Origin: Enterovirga rhinocerotis
GTDB lineage: Bacteria; Pseudomonadota; Alphaproteobacteria; Rhizobiales; Beijerinckiaceae
DNA length: 64,000 nucleotides
Assembly: GCF_004363955.1 (NCBI RefSeq)
Contig: NZ_SNZR01000011.1
Coordinates: 1,364,001-1,428,000 of the forward strand
Direction of reading: 5' to 3'
Below are positions 42,212 to 51,669 of the stretch, piece by piece (within the stretch, counting starts at the first letter, position 1; every line of letters starts with the position of its first letter). The notes beneath the pieces were generated by a model. It saw only the letters and a program-made list of their open reading frames with translations. It was not told the DNA's origin and did not search any database. The position numbers were made by a program, and so were the translations under genes.

Positions 42212-42603
42212 GCAGGGCCGCCTTCGTCGACGATCTGCTCGGCACCCCGTACGACCAGCGGTCGGCGCATTGCTGGTGGCTCACGGGCCTCGTCCAGCGC
42301 GTGGTCTTCGGCCGCATCCTGCCGGGCGCCGACGATCCGCTGCCGGCGCCTCGGGATCGGGCCGGCGCTCTCCGTGACGGCGTAGCCGCCCTTGGCTGGC
42401 GTGAGCATCCGGCACCGGAGGATGGCGACGTCGTGATGATGAGCCGCCTCGCCGGCGGCCCGCAGGACCATGTCGGCACCTTCCTCGCCGATCGCCGGGG
42501 CGTGCTCCACACCGACACCTGGCACGGCGTCGTGATCGACACCCTCACCGAGCTGCGCCAGCTCCGCCGCTGGCATCCGCACTTCTATCGCCCGGATCGC
42601 TGA
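42208..42603 (+). CDS. Tail-tip NlpC/P60-like peptidase (K-like)
   Basis: 131 aa. FVDDLLGTPYDQRSAHCWWL supplies the catalytic Cys22; QDHVGTFLADRRGVLHTDTW supplies His88. This is the short NlpC/P60 form that sits between L- and J-like genes and probably cuts peptidoglycan during DNA entry. Confidence 0.85.
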   Translation: MSRAAFVDDLLGTPYDQRSAHCWWLTGLVQRVVFGRILPGADDPLPAPRDRAGALRDGVAALGWREHPAPEDGDVVMMSRLAGGPQDHVGTFLADRRGVLHTDTWHGVVIDTLTELRQLRRWHPHFYRPDR

Positions 42604-45600
42604 TGACCCTCGTCGTCGCCGTCAACCACCTGCACCGGGAGCAGGGCGGACCCCTCGTGCTCGCCCCGCGTCGGCGGCGCCTGTCGACCATCATGCGCCG
42701 TCACGGTCCGGCCGATCGGCGCGTCGTCGCGCTGGTCTTCCGAAAGGGCGAGGATTGGCGCCGGGCCGATCGGTCGATGCTCGACAAGGCGGCGCGGCTC
42801 CGGAAGCAATACGCGACGACGCTCGTCGGCCCGCACGACACGGTCGTGCTCGTCCGACCTGCGCTCGGCGGCGGCCAGTCGGGCGCCGGCATCGCAATGG
42901 CCATCGCGGCGATGGCGCTCATGGTCGTCGCGCCCTTCGCCGCACCAGCCATCGCGGGGGTCGTTGGGCTCAGCGCCGGATTGGTCCAGGCCGGGCTCGT
43001 CCTCGGCGCGGGCGTGCTCGCGGCCGCGGCGATGCAGGCGACTGCCGCGAAGAAGAAAACCGAGGAGGACTTCCTCTCGCTCTCGGCGAGCGGCAACGTC
43101 GCCCGCCGCGGCGATCGGCGGCCTCTGATCTATGGCCGCTGCTGGACCTCGCCGCCGCTCTCGCAGCGCGATTTCATCCAGTATGTCGGCAACAAGACGA
43201 CGATCCTGACGAAGCGCCTGACGGTCGGCCTCGGCAAGTTCGACATCGAGGAGATCAGGGTCGGGGAATCGACCTTCTGGAAGAAGGGCGTCGGCATCCT
43301 GCCGCCCTTCAATGCGATCCCGAAATACGCGCCACCGGCGGCCGTCGAGTTCCTCTACGAACAGCCCTCGACGATCCTGCCCGGCGACGTCGCGACCTCC
43401 GACAGCGTCGTCGGCCAGGAGCTGCCGCGGCCCGGCGAGAACCCCGAATGGACCCCCTGGTATCGAGCGGCGCCGATCGGGGTCGCGACGAAGAAGGTCT
43501 ATCTCGCCTGGAACTTCCCGAGCGTCATGCGCCGTGGGAGCAAGGGCGAGGCGAAGCCGATGGATTGCGGCATCGTCTTCCAGTACCAGCGGCTCGACCC
43601 CGTCACCGGCAACCCGACCGGCCCGATCCATCGCGACGAGAACACGGCCTACGCCTATCTCGATGAGGGCGGGCATTTCGGCAAGGAGCTGGAGTTTCCC
43701 GACCTCGCCCAGTGGCAGGTCCGGGCGGCCAATGCCTGGTTCGACCCTGACACGATCGAGCTCGAAGCCTCGAACGCGGTCTATTGGGACGAGATGTCGG
43801 CGCTCCTGCCCGACACTCGCATCCGCGAGAAGACGACCGAGATCGTCATCCGCATCTCGGGCATCAAGGGACTCTCCTCGCTCGGCGACGTCCAGGTCCT
43901 CGCGACGCGGATCCTGCCGGTCTGGACCGGCTCAGCCTGGATCGAGCAGCCGACGCGCAAGTGCCTTTGGGCCTATGCCGATCTCGTGCGCAATGAGTAC
44001 GCGCTCTATCGGCCCGATGCGGCCGACATCGAGAAGACCCTCGCCTATGTGGCTCGGCCCGATCTCGAGGGCTTCGACACCTATGACGGCGTCCTGCCGT
44101 CGGTCTCGTCCTTTCCGGACGCCGCAAACGAGGTGCTGGCGCCGCTCCGCGCCGAATACGTCAAGATCGGCTCGATCTACAGCTTCGTGCGTGACGAGAG
44201 CGCCGAGGAAGCGGGCGGCCGACGCGTCATCACCCGGCGCCAGACCATCCGGGACACGTCCTCACAGCGGCTCACCTTCGTCAAATCGGACTCGGCGCAG
44301 GGCGACGTCATCGTCGAGTTCAATCGCGATGGCGACCCGAAGCGCCCCGACGAGGTGCGGCAGACCCTCTTCGCACCGACCCGCACCCCGAAGCGCTACA
44401 AGCCGCCCGGGATTTCCTCGGGCGCGCACGCGCTCGCCTATGTGAACTGGCTCGCGGCGATCGACCGCTATCGCACGGCGGAACGCAAGATCACGGTCGA
44501 ATGGGAGGGGCGCCTCGTCTATCCGGGGACGCATATCCTTTCGGATCTGTGGTTCCTCGACGGCAAGGCCGCTGTCTCCGTTGTGTGGGCGGAGGGCGCC
44601 GTCCTCACCCTCGGCGAAGAGCCGCCGCTTCTGGCCGGCCCGACCTATGCCTCGATCCGAGATCGGCGGGGCCGCGAATGGGGGATCCTGCGCGCCACCT
44701 ATGACGGCGCCCGCACGCTGACGCTGAACGCGACCGACCTCGCCGCCCGTGTGGCGACCACCGGCAAGGCGCTCGCCGAGATCCTCGCGCTCGACACGCA
44801 GGATCCGACCACGGTCACGCTCGGCGATCTCGTCGAGCTGCAGGAGACCTATATCGCCCGGGCGGCCCGGCCGGTCGATGCCGACAACGTCGAGATCGAG
44901 ATGGTCCTCGACGATCCGCGCGTCTGGCTCGCCCTCGGCGAGACGCCCATCGTGCCGGAGCCGGTCACGCCCGAGGGCCCGCAGGAGATCCTGCGTCCCG
45001 TCATCCAGTCCCTCCGGGCGCAATGCCAGCGCACCGAGACCGATATCCGTCTCGTCTGGTCGATCGGCCAGCCGCGCGGCGGCGTCACCTATGACGTCGA
45101 GTTTGCCATCGACGACGAGACCGGGCCCTCCGACGACTGGCAGGAGATCCAGAGCAACCTCGCCTCGCTCTCCGGCTCGACGCCGATCCGGCAATCGCCG
45201 CTGCCGGTGCGGATTCGGGCGAGGGCCTATGGCCGGACGGGCGAGCCGGGGCCGTGGACGCAGACCACCTTCCAGACCCTCAAGCCCCTGATCGACGGCT
45301 CGACGACGGACATCGTCGAGATCTCCCTCGGCCAGCTCACCGGGGAGCTTCAGGACAAGCTCACCGGCACCGGGCCCGGTTCGGTCGGCGAGGCGAAGGC
45401 GATCGCCGAAGAGGCGAAGGCCCGCGCGAACACGGCCTTCGGGAACATCGAAGACCTCAAGCTCGCCCTGTCGCCCTCGCCGGCGGATCGGGCGCGGTCC
45501 GGCCTCGCCGTCCGGGCGGTTCGGGACGATGTCGAGAGCGCCCTGACCGTCCTGCAGGAGCTGCAGCTTCGCATCGAGACCTATGGCGGGATCCTGACGC

Positions 45601-47609
45601 AGATCGGCGTCGTCCAGGCCGAAGGCGCCTACACGATCGCGGGCCAGGCGCAGCTCGGCAACCGCATCAACGAAGTCAGCATCTCGCTCGACGCGCTCGC
45701 CGGCGAGGTCGCGCTGATCGCTCGGACCGTGATCGACGGCGATCTCGGCGACCTGTTCACCCGCGTGAACGAGGTCTCGCTGCGCCTCGATTCCGTGACG
45801 AACGAGCTGGCGGCCAAGGTCTCGGCGGTCGAGTTCGGCGAGCTGTCGACCGAGGTCGAGGACCTCAGCATCACCGTGAGCGGCGTCACCGACACCATCG
45901 ACCTCCTCGCGACGCAGGCCTCGCTCGAGGCGCTGTCGGGCCAGGTGACGAGCGCGCTCCTCCAGGTCTCGGCCCTCGGCCAGATCGTGGCGGCGACCTC
46001 GGCCACGGCTATCAAGCTCGACGGCGACACGCGGGACGCGACGATCGAAGCCATCCTCGCCGAGATCGCGGAGATGAAGAGCACGGTCAGCGCTCAGCTC
46101 GCGACGGCGTCGAGTGTCTTCGGCAGCAGCATCGGCGCCATGGGCGAGGCGATCAGCGAGAGCAACAAGACGCTGCTCGCCGTCCAGGGCGAGACCGCGG
46201 CCCGCCTCACCGAGACGCTCCGTGTCGTCGCCGACGGTCTCGCGGCCGAGGCCATCGCCCGACGCCAACTCGAGGTGGCCTCCGGCCTTGCCGCCGGGCG
46301 CATCGGCACGCTCGAGCACGTCGTCACGAACGCGGACAACCCGTCGAGCCAGATCACGCGGCTCGCGACGATCGAGGGCAAGATCGACGGCAGCGACCCC
46401 GCCAATCCGGGCATCAGCGGCCGGCTGACGAGCCTCGAAGACGTGATCCTCGACGAGGATGAAGGCCTCGCGCGCAAGGTCGAGGATATCGAGGTCGGCG
46501 TCCTCGGCGAGGATGCGGAGAGCGTGACCTCGCGCCTCTCGGCCGTGACCCAGGTCGTCGGCAAGGCCGCCACCCCGGGCAACCCGGCGACGGGCCTCGT
46601 GTCCCAGGTCGGCCTCCTCGAGGCGAAGGTCAACGGCACGGGGGCCGGCACGATCGCGGCAAGCATCGAGTCGGTTTCGACCGTGGCGACGAATGCCGGT
46701 ACCGCCGCAGCGACGGCGCAGGGCACGGCGGACACGGCCAAGACCACAGCCGACTCGGCCAAGAGCACGGCGGACACCGCCAAAACCACGGCCGACACGG
46801 CGAAATCGACCGCCGACACGGCTAAGACCGCGGCCGAGTCCGCCGCGACGACGGCGACGCAGGCCCAGGCTACCGCGAATGGCGTGACCGCGACCGCCCG
46901 CTTCGGCATGACCGCGCGGGCCGGCCCGAATGCCGGCGATTCCCTCATCGCCATGGAGATCTCGCGCGACGAGGGCGGTGAAAAATCGGACGGCGGCTTC
47001 TACCTGCTCGCCCCGACGGTTGGCGGGCCGCACGCCGTCTTCAACGTCGAGCAGTTCTACGTCGCCCGCTTCGTCGGGTCCGGCATGCAGAACATGACGA
47101 AGCTCATGGAGATCGACGCGGCGACGGGCCGCGTCATCATCCCGAAGCTGCTCGTGACGACGGAGCTGATCGCACCCAACGCCATGTTCGACTGGGGCCG
47201 AAAGGTCGTGGGCTCGAACATCGCGCTTCTTCTGCCGCCGCGAACCAATCAGCCGATCCCGGAACTGCGGTCGGTCCTGACGGTCAAGAGCCCCTGCGCG
47301 ATCGAGCTGATCAACACGATCAAGTATTCGTATGGCGGCTTCGTCACGAACAGCAACGTGTCGAACTATCTGTATCTGCGCGTTCTCATTGATGGCGTCG
47401 TTCAAGAGACGCTGCCGATCTCGCGGCCGAATATCGATGTCGCCAGCATGACGATCCACCTCATCGAGGTCCTCGAAGGGCCTTTCCCGAAGACCGTGAC
47501 GATCGACTACGATTACACGAGTAGCTTGGACCCGGTGCAGTACCCCTCGCCGGACCCGAAGGTGCTCCAGTCCAGCTACGTCTGGAAGCTCTATTACCGC
47601 GGCGGCTGA
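42603..47609 (+). CDS. Central tail-tip/host-specificity protein, J-like with I-like N-terminus
   Basis: 1668 aa. The first 160 residues carry a long hydrophobic Ala/Gly block (IAAMALMVVAPFAAPAIAGV, VLGAGVLAAAAM), like lambda I. A J-like core begins around LSASGNVARRGDRRPLIYGR. Fibronectin-like strands (GVTYDVEFAIDDETGPSDDW) occur about residues 830-890. A long helical region follows. Residues about 1375-1425 are a tandem array of the unit TADTAKT/TADSAKS, probably a coiled-coil stalk. The final part is beta-rich. It recognises the receptor at the tail tip. The I-J fusion reading is inference. Confidence 0.88.
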   Translation: MTLVVAVNHLHREQGGPLVLAPRRRRLSTIMRRHGPADRRVVALVFRKGEDWRRADRSMLDKAARLRKQYATTLVGPHDTVVLVRPALGGGQSGAGIAMAIAAMALMVVAPFAAPAIAGVVGLSAGLVQAGLVLGAGVLAAAAMQATAAKKKTEEDFLSLSASGNVARRGDRRPLIYGRCWTSPPLSQRDFIQYVGNKTTILTKRLTVGLGKFDIEEIRVGESTFWKKGVGILPPFNAIPKYAPPAAVEFLYEQPSTILPGDVATSDSVVGQELPRPGENPEWTPWYRAAPIGVATKKVYLAWNFPSVMRRGSKGEAKPMDCGIVFQYQRLDPVTGNPTGPIHRDENTAYAYLDEGGHFGKELEFPDLAQWQVRAANAWFDPDTIELEASNAVYWDEMSALLPDTRIREKTTEIVIRISGIKGLSSLGDVQVLATRILPVWTGSAWIEQPTRKCLWAYADLVRNEYALYRPDAADIEKTLAYVARPDLEGFDTYDGVLPSVSSFPDAANEVLAPLRAEYVKIGSIYSFVRDESAEEAGGRRVITRRQTIRDTSSQRLTFVKSDSAQGDVIVEFNRDGDPKRPDEVRQTLFAPTRTPKRYKPPGISSGAHALAYVNWLAAIDRYRTAERKITVEWEGRLVYPGTHILSDLWFLDGKAAVSVVWAEGAVLTLGEEPPLLAGPTYASIRDRRGREWGILRATYDGARTLTLNATDLAARVATTGKALAEILALDTQDPTTVTLGDLVELQETYIARAARPVDADNVEIEMVLDDPRVWLALGETPIVPEPVTPEGPQEILRPVIQSLRAQCQRTETDIRLVWSIGQPRGGVTYDVEFAIDDETGPSDDWQEIQSNLASLSGSTPIRQSPLPVRIRARAYGRTGEPGPWTQTTFQTLKPLIDGSTTDIVEISLGQLTGELQDKLTGTGPGSVGEAKAIAEEAKARANTAFGNIEDLKLALSPSPADRARSGLAVRAVRDDVESALTVLQELQLRIETYGGILTQIGVVQAEGAYTIAGQAQLGNRINEVSISLDALAGEVALIARTVIDGDLGDLFTRVNEVSLRLDSVTNELAAKVSAVEFGELSTEVEDLSITVSGVTDTIDLLATQASLEALSGQVTSALLQVSALGQIVAATSATAIKLDGDTRDATIEAILAEIAEMKSTVSAQLATASSVFGSSIGAMGEAISESNKTLLAVQGETAARLTETLRVVADGLAAEAIARRQLEVASGLAAGRIGTLEHVVTNADNPSSQITRLATIEGKIDGSDPANPGISGRLTSLEDVILDEDEGLARKVEDIEVGVLGEDAESVTSRLSAVTQVVGKAATPGNPATGLVSQVGLLEAKVNGTGAGTIAASIESVSTVATNAGTAAATAQGTADTAKTTADSAKSTADTAKTTADTAKSTADTAKTAAESAATTATQAQATANGVTATARFGMTARAGPNAGDSLIAMEISRDEGGEKSDGGFYLLAPTVGGPHAVFNVEQFYVARFVGSGMQNMTKLMEIDAATGRVIIPKLLVTTELIAPNAMFDWGRKVVGSNIALLLPPRTNQPIPELRSVLTVKSPCAIELINTIKYSYGGFVTNSNVSNYLYLRVLIDGVVQETLPISRPNIDVASMTIHLIEVLEGPFPKTVTIDYDYTSSLDPVQYPSPDPKVLQSSYVWKLYYRGG

Positions 47610-47651
47610 TCGCCCCCGGCCCGTCTCGCCCCACCTCTAGGACAATCGACG

Positions 47652-49286
47652 ATGCCTTACATCGCACCTTCCGGCGCGACGCTGACGCTTGCCGCCAACG
47701 CGACCTCCGGCACGATCGCCGGGACCGTGGGCGGAGGGGTTCAGATCGGCATGGCGCTCGCGCCTGGCATCCGAGGCGGGATCGGCCGCTACGGGACGCG
47801 CACGATCACGACTTGGACCGGCACGGAGTTCACCGTCAACGAGCCGTTCACCGATGCCTCCGGCAATCCGGTCGCTCTCTCGGCGGTGCCGTTCACCATC
47901 GACGACATGGCCGCGTCGATTTCGCCGTCCGCACAGAACAGTCTCTCGCTGTCCATCCTCCTGAACGAGCAGCGCAAGGTCTTCGGTAGCTCGATCACGC
48001 TCGACGGAAAGTCCAAGATCCTGCCGCGGGATCGGGGCGAGGGGGCCGCGACCTTCTTTCGGGACGTGTGGCAGCTCTCGGGCCGCAACTGGTTCGCGCT
48101 CGAGCAGAAGACCGTTGCGGGCGCTGGCGAGCGCCTCCTCCTCCAGGCCTTCCCGGACGGGGTGATCCCCGTCGAGGCGATCGACATCGCCGGCGACGGC
48201 ACCATCGACTTCCTCGAAGGCGAGGGCTCGCTCGCCTCCTCGGCGACCACCAATATCGGCGGCCAGCGTACGCGCCGGCTCGCGATCTCCGGCACGGCGA
48301 CGATCGCCTCCTTCGGCTCCGGGCGCAACAAGGGTCGCATCCTGCGCTTCCTCGGCGCGGCGACGATCCGACACAACGCCACCTCGCTCGTCATCCCGGG
48401 CGCGGCCGACATTGTCATGGCCGCCGGCGACATCCTCCACGTCGCCTCGGATGCGAGCGGCAACTGGCGCGTCCTCGGCGGAACTAAGGGCAACGGTCAA
48501 CCGATGTTCGGTGGGGCGGCGACGGAATCTGCCGACGGCCTGATGACGGCCGCCGCCCTGAAGCGCCTCAACGGCCTCGCGAACGGGCCGAACCTCGTCC
48601 CGAATGGCGGCTTCGAGCAGGGTCTGTCCGGGTGGCCGACCTTCGCCGGTTTCTCGGATGGCGCGACGCAGCAGGTCCTCACATCCATCGACTCCCTGTC
48701 TGGCGGATCCCGCCTGCGGCTCAGTTTCGGAGCGAAGACCACCGGCACGCTGAACGCGATCGGGGAGAGGATCCCCGTCGTGCCGGGTGCGAAATACGCC
48801 ATCGGGTCGTGGCTCAAATCCAACGTCGCGGCTGCTGCGAGCAACGTCGTCTCCGTTCGCGCCCAGTGGTTCAAGTCCGACGGCACGCCCTCTGCCACCG
48901 CATTTGCCAACTCCAACTTCAGCACGGCTACGACCTGGACACGGGCCGAGGTCGTCGTGGTCGCACCTGCTGACGCCGGCTATTGTGAATTCCGTCTTGT
49001 CATCAACGTGACTGTGGCGCAGCCGCTCGGCATCACTTGGATTGACTTCGACGAGTGCTCCATGACGCCCGTCGCATCGATCGCCGCGGCGAGCCTGCCC
49101 TCCTTTACCGTCGCGACCTTGCCCACGGCGAACCTCCAGGCCGGCGACACGGCCTGGGCGAGCAACTGCCGAGCCTTCAACGGCGCCGGCACGCAGGAGG
49201 GGGCGGGAGCCGGCACCGGCGCCGTCGTCACCTGGAACGGCTCGGTCTGGAAGATCGCCGGCACCAACGTCACCGCCATCGCCTGA
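47652..49286 (+). CDS. Tail fibre protein with carbohydrate-binding-like module
   Basis: 544 aa. The N-terminus (MPYIAPSGATLTLAANATSG) is followed by fibre-like beta repeats. Around residues 315-465 a module begins NLVPNGGFEQGLSGWPTFAG and ends ITWIDFDECSM, the layout of a CBM-type jelly roll. It probably contacts surface sugars. Comes after the J-like gene, as a receptor-binding fibre would. Confidence 0.75.
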   Translation: MPYIAPSGATLTLAANATSGTIAGTVGGGVQIGMALAPGIRGGIGRYGTRTITTWTGTEFTVNEPFTDASGNPVALSAVPFTIDDMAASISPSAQNSLSLSILLNEQRKVFGSSITLDGKSKILPRDRGEGAATFFRDVWQLSGRNWFALEQKTVAGAGERLLLQAFPDGVIPVEAIDIAGDGTIDFLEGEGSLASSATTNIGGQRTRRLAISGTATIASFGSGRNKGRILRFLGAATIRHNATSLVIPGAADIVMAAGDILHVASDASGNWRVLGGTKGNGQPMFGGAATESADGLMTAAALKRLNGLANGPNLVPNGGFEQGLSGWPTFAGFSDGATQQVLTSIDSLSGGSRLRLSFGAKTTGTLNAIGERIPVVPGAKYAIGSWLKSNVAAAASNVVSVRAQWFKSDGTPSATAFANSNFSTATTWTRAEVVVVAPADAGYCEFRLVINVTVAQPLGITWIDFDECSMTPVASIAAASLPSFTVATLPTANLQAGDTAWASNCRAFNGAGTQEGAGAGTGAVVTWNGSVWKIAGTNVTAIA

Positions 49287-49296
49287 GGAGCCGACC

Positions 49297-49656
49297 ATGG
49301 CCGCCTACGTCTACGAGCTATTCTATCGGGGGAGCGATCCCGCGTCCGGGGAGCCCACCGGCACCCATGTCATTCTGGCCGAAGACCTGGTCGACTCGTT
49401 CGGGAACCGTACTCGTTCCACGAACGGGCCGATGACGCTGGAGCGGGCCGACACCCTGGGCTACCCGCCCTCGGCCATCTTCGAACACATCAACATGACC
49501 GCGCTGGCGCAGATCGACACGTTGTCCGCGCGCGCCTCGACGCTCGAATCCGAGAACGGCGACCTTCGGCTCGAGGTCGAGCAGCTGACGGCCGCGCTCG
49601 CAGCCGCGACGCCCGCTCCGACAGCGGATCCTGATCCCGATCCCGCCAACGCTTAA
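49297..49656 (+). CDS. Hypothetical protein with coiled coil (119 aa)
   Basis: Begins MAAYVYELFYRGSDPASGEP. A heptad-rich stretch (IDTLSARASTLESENGDLRL) predicts a coiled coil. Pro/Asp-rich end. It could be a fibre chaperone or attachment accessory, judged by position only. Confidence 0.58.
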   Translation: MAAYVYELFYRGSDPASGEPTGTHVILAEDLVDSFGNRTRSTNGPMTLERADTLGYPPSAIFEHINMTALAQIDTLSARASTLESENGDLRLEVEQLTAALAAATPAPTADPDPDPANA

Positions 49657-49709
49657 TCCGACCCGCCCGGCCGCCCCTCGAGGCGGCTTTCTCGTTTCTG
49701 GAGGTCCTT

Positions 49710-49934
49710 GTGAAACCTGTCGCCAACTGGCGCCGGGTGCTTCGCTATGCCTGGAGCATCCGCCTCAACCTGCTCGCCGCCCTCTTCGGCGGCGCCGAAG
49801 TCGCGATCGGCTTCCTGGCAGCCGAGCCCCCGATCCCGCGTGGCTCCTTCGCCGCGATCGCCTTCGTCGTCTCGATCGGCGCGACCGTCTCGCGCCTGAT
49901 CGCCCAGCAGACCGTGTCGGGAGATCCGCAATGA
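49710..49934 (+). CDS. Holin-like small membrane protein
   Basis: 74 aa from GTG 49710 with a GGAGG ribosome-binding site. Two hydrophobic segments (LNLLAALFGGAEVAIGFLA and FAAIAFVVSIGATVSRLIA) separated by a short turn match phage holin-type proteins placed just before endolysin. Its stop overlaps the endolysin start by 4 bp. Confidence 0.72.
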   Translation: MKPVANWRRVLRYAWSIRLNLLAALFGGAEVAIGFLAAEPPIPRGSFAAIAFVVSIGATVSRLIAQQTVSGDPQ

Positions 49935-50410
49935 GCCGCATCAAAAAGGGCGGCCTCATCGGCGCGCTCGTCGGCGCCGTCGGCGCCCTCTCCGTCGCGA
50001 CCGTCGGCGGCTTCGAAGGTCTCCGAACCCGGGCCTATCAGGACCAGGTCGGCGTCTGGACCCTCTGCTACGGCGAGACCCGCGGCATTCGGAAGGGCAT
50101 GACCCGCACCAAGGCACAGTGCGACGCCATGCTGCTGAAGGCGCTCGACGAGTTCGCGACCTCCATGGAGCGCTGCGTCCCGTCGACGAAGACGATGCCG
50201 GCGCAGCGCTACGTCGCCCATCTCAGCCTGTCCTACAACATCGGCCAGGCCGCCTATTGTCGCTCGACGGTCGCGCGCCGGACGAATGCGGGGAACATCC
50301 GCGGCGGCTGTGACGCGTTCCTGATGTGGGACAAGGCCGGCGGCCGGCGCTTGCCCGGCCTCACGCGCCGGCGGCAGGAGGAGCGGGCCATGTGCCTGCG
50401 CGGCCTGTGA
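49931..50410 (+). CDS. SAR endolysin, lysozyme GH24
   Basis: 159 aa. The N-terminal GALVGAVGALSVATVGG is weakly hydrophobic and Gly/Ala-rich, the pattern of a signal-arrest-release segment. The catalytic triad follows the GH24 spacing: Glu29, Asp38 and Thr44 (FEGLRTRAYQD, QVGVWT). CDAFLMWDKAGGRRLPGLTR and RRQEERAMC are family hallmarks. Released lysozyme would cut peptidoglycan; lysis probably uses holin/pinholin control. Confidence 0.91.
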   Translation: MSRIKKGGLIGALVGAVGALSVATVGGFEGLRTRAYQDQVGVWTLCYGETRGIRKGMTRTKAQCDAMLLKALDEFATSMERCVPSTKTMPAQRYVAHLSLSYNIGQAAYCRSTVARRTNAGNIRGGCDAFLMWDKAGGRRLPGLTRRRQEERAMCLRGL

Positions 50411-50838
50411 CTGCGCGGCTGCTCCTCGCCTGGCAGGCTCTCTCGCCCTTCGGCTTCGGGCTGGGCTTTTCCGGCCTCGCGCTCCTCGCCGTCGCGACGC
50501 TCGGCCTCGTCACTCTGCCGGCCTGGCTGTCGCGGCCGGCGATCGTCGCCGGCGCCGCGCTCCTCGCCGCCGGGCTGCTCTACCAGACGGCCTATGGCCG
50601 CGCGACGCTCGAGGCTGCGTTGCGGGCCGAGCGCCAGGCCGCGGCGGCCGAGCAGCTCCGAGCCGAGCGGGCCGAAGCCATCACGCACGACCTCGAGGCG
50701 CGCGCCTCGCGCGATCGCGCCGCCCTCGCCGACAGCCGGCGCCAGCTCCAGGACCTCCTCCATGCTCTCGAAACGGATCCGGGCCGCGATCGCGTGTGCC
50801 TGCCTGACGACGTCGCTCGCGGGCTGCGTCGCCTCTGA
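50407..50838 (+). CDS. Rz: Rz-like inner-membrane spanin
   Basis: 143 aa from GTG 50407. Two N-terminal membrane segments (FSGLALLAVATLGLVTLPAW; AIVAGAALLAAGLLYQTA) are followed by a charged helical coil (ALRAERQAAAAEQLRAERAE, RDRAALADSRRQLQDLL). This fits an i-spanin with an extra membrane segment. The Rz1 frame begins inside its 3' end. Confidence 0.78.
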   Translation: MTARLLLAWQALSPFGFGLGFSGLALLAVATLGLVTLPAWLSRPAIVAGAALLAAGLLYQTAYGRATLEAALRAERQAAAAEQLRAERAEAITHDLEARASRDRAALADSRRQLQDLLHALETDPGRDRVCLPDDVARGLRRL

Positions 50839-51061
50839 GCGCCAGGCGCCGCCCGGGCGCATCACATTGCCGCCCGCGCCGGCCGACATCGCCGGCTGCC
50901 TTCGGGAGCGCTTTCCGGAGATCCCGGCGCGCGCGCTGACCGCCGCCGACGTCGCCCGGGTCATCGGGCACGCCAAGCTCCTCGACCGCGCCAAGACCGG
51001 TTGCGGCAACCGCGCTCTCGCCTGGATCGAGGCGGTGCGGCGCGATTTCGGAAAGCTCTGA
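50762..51061 (+). CDS. Rz1: Rz1-like outer-membrane spanin lipoprotein
   Basis: 99 aa starting at ATG 50762, overlapping Rz by 77 bp in another frame. The signal ends in a lipobox SLAGC (Cys22), and a Pro-rich segment (QAPPGRITLPPAPADI) follows. It joins Rz to disrupt the outer membrane at lysis. The remaining C-terminus (CLRERFPEIPARAL) is longer than in lambda. Confidence 0.78.
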   Translation: MLSKRIRAAIACACLTTSLAGCVASERQAPPGRITLPPAPADIAGCLRERFPEIPARALTAADVARVIGHAKLLDRAKTGCGNRALAWIEAVRRDFGKL

Positions 51062-51062
51062 C

Positions 51063-51383
51063 ATGACGACGCTCAACGTCAGCGAGGGCTATGTGGCGTT
51101 CCCGCGCCGCCTGTCGCTCGCCATCGCCATCTCGTTCGCGCTGGCCCTCGTCAGCCAGACGGCGGGCCTGTCCTGGTATGCGGCGAAGCTCGATTCCCGC
51201 ATCGCCGAGCTCGAGCAGGCTGACCGGCGGCTTGCCGCGCGAGGCGACGAACGCTTCCACGCGATCCTGATGCGGATCGAGGTGCTGGAGCGCGATCGCG
51301 ACAGACTGGCGCGGCTCGAGGAGCGGGTGACGACGGCGACCGAGCTGCTGCGCGAGATCCGTCAGGAGGTGCGCCGGCGTTGA
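51063..51383 (+). CDS. Membrane-anchored coiled-coil protein (106 aa)
   Basis: One N-terminal membrane helix (LSLAIAISFALALVSQTAGL) and a long charged coiled coil (DSRIAELEQADRRLAARGDE, RLARLEERVTTATELLREI). Last gene of the late operon, directly after the spanins. Similar small membrane proteins occur at the ends of siphophage lysis cassettes; the role is unknown. Confidence 0.62.
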   Translation: MTTLNVSEGYVAFPRRLSLAIAISFALALVSQTAGLSWYAAKLDSRIAELEQADRRLAARGDERFHAILMRIEVLERDRDRLARLEERVTTATELLREIRQEVRRR

Positions 51384-51474
51384 ACCGCGGCATCGCCCGA
51401 CTCACGCGGCTGCCGCGAGCCTCGCGGGCGAGCCGAGGCTCGCTGCCCTCGGGCATTTCCTCCCACGACTTGCA

Positions 51475-51506
51475 CCCGGTCCGCTTCGGCGGGCCGGGTT
51501 CTTTTT
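51475..51506 (+). terminator. Rho-independent terminator of the late operon
   Basis: CCCGGTCCGC pairs with GCGGGCCGGG (10 bp, one G-T) around a TTCG tetraloop and is followed by TTCTTTTT. It lies about 90 bp after the last late gene and ends prophage transcription before attR. Confidence 0.9.
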
Positions 51507-51625
51507 GCGTTTGAGGGGAGGGCAGGTCGGTGCGGGCGAGGCGCGAAAAAGCCGTTACGCATCAAAGAGGCCGAATTCGCCCGCACTTCGCCGTAAGGCA
51601 TTGGAGAGACACATTTTATCGACAT

Positions 51626-51669
51626 CTCTCCTGGGCACCATCAGCTCTCGTTAGAGCCTGATGTTGCTA
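51626..51669. repeat. attR: right attachment site
   Basis: Matches attL (9620-9663) at 41 of 44 positions; 18 bp are identical. The copy restores the tRNA 3' end but not the rest of the gene. The downstream part is the pre-existing chromosomal flank and differs at three positions, two of them compensatory in a small stem. Confidence 0.9.

Larger units (their letters stand above)
9635..51643. mobile_element. Complete HK97/lambda-type siphophage prophage in tRNA-Leu
   Basis: About 42 kb bounded by the attL/attR repeat. Contents in order: integrase, leftward accessory operon, cI/cro switch, rightward early genes with two DNA methyltransferases and cargo genes, packaging, head, tail, lysis, terminator. 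No structural or lysis gene appears frameshifted, so the element looks functional. The tail genes (tape measure, tube, chaperones, M/L/K/J-like tip) indicate a long non-contractile tail. The presence of TerS/TerL of the P27/Terminase_1 type suggests HK97-like cos packaging (inference). Confidence 0.93.

Noticed and set aside
46728-46880. CRISPR-like array suggested by the regular repeats
   Set aside because: It is a protein-coding repeat (TADTAK units) inside the J-like tail protein, without spacers. No CRISPR array or cas gene was found anywhere in the window.
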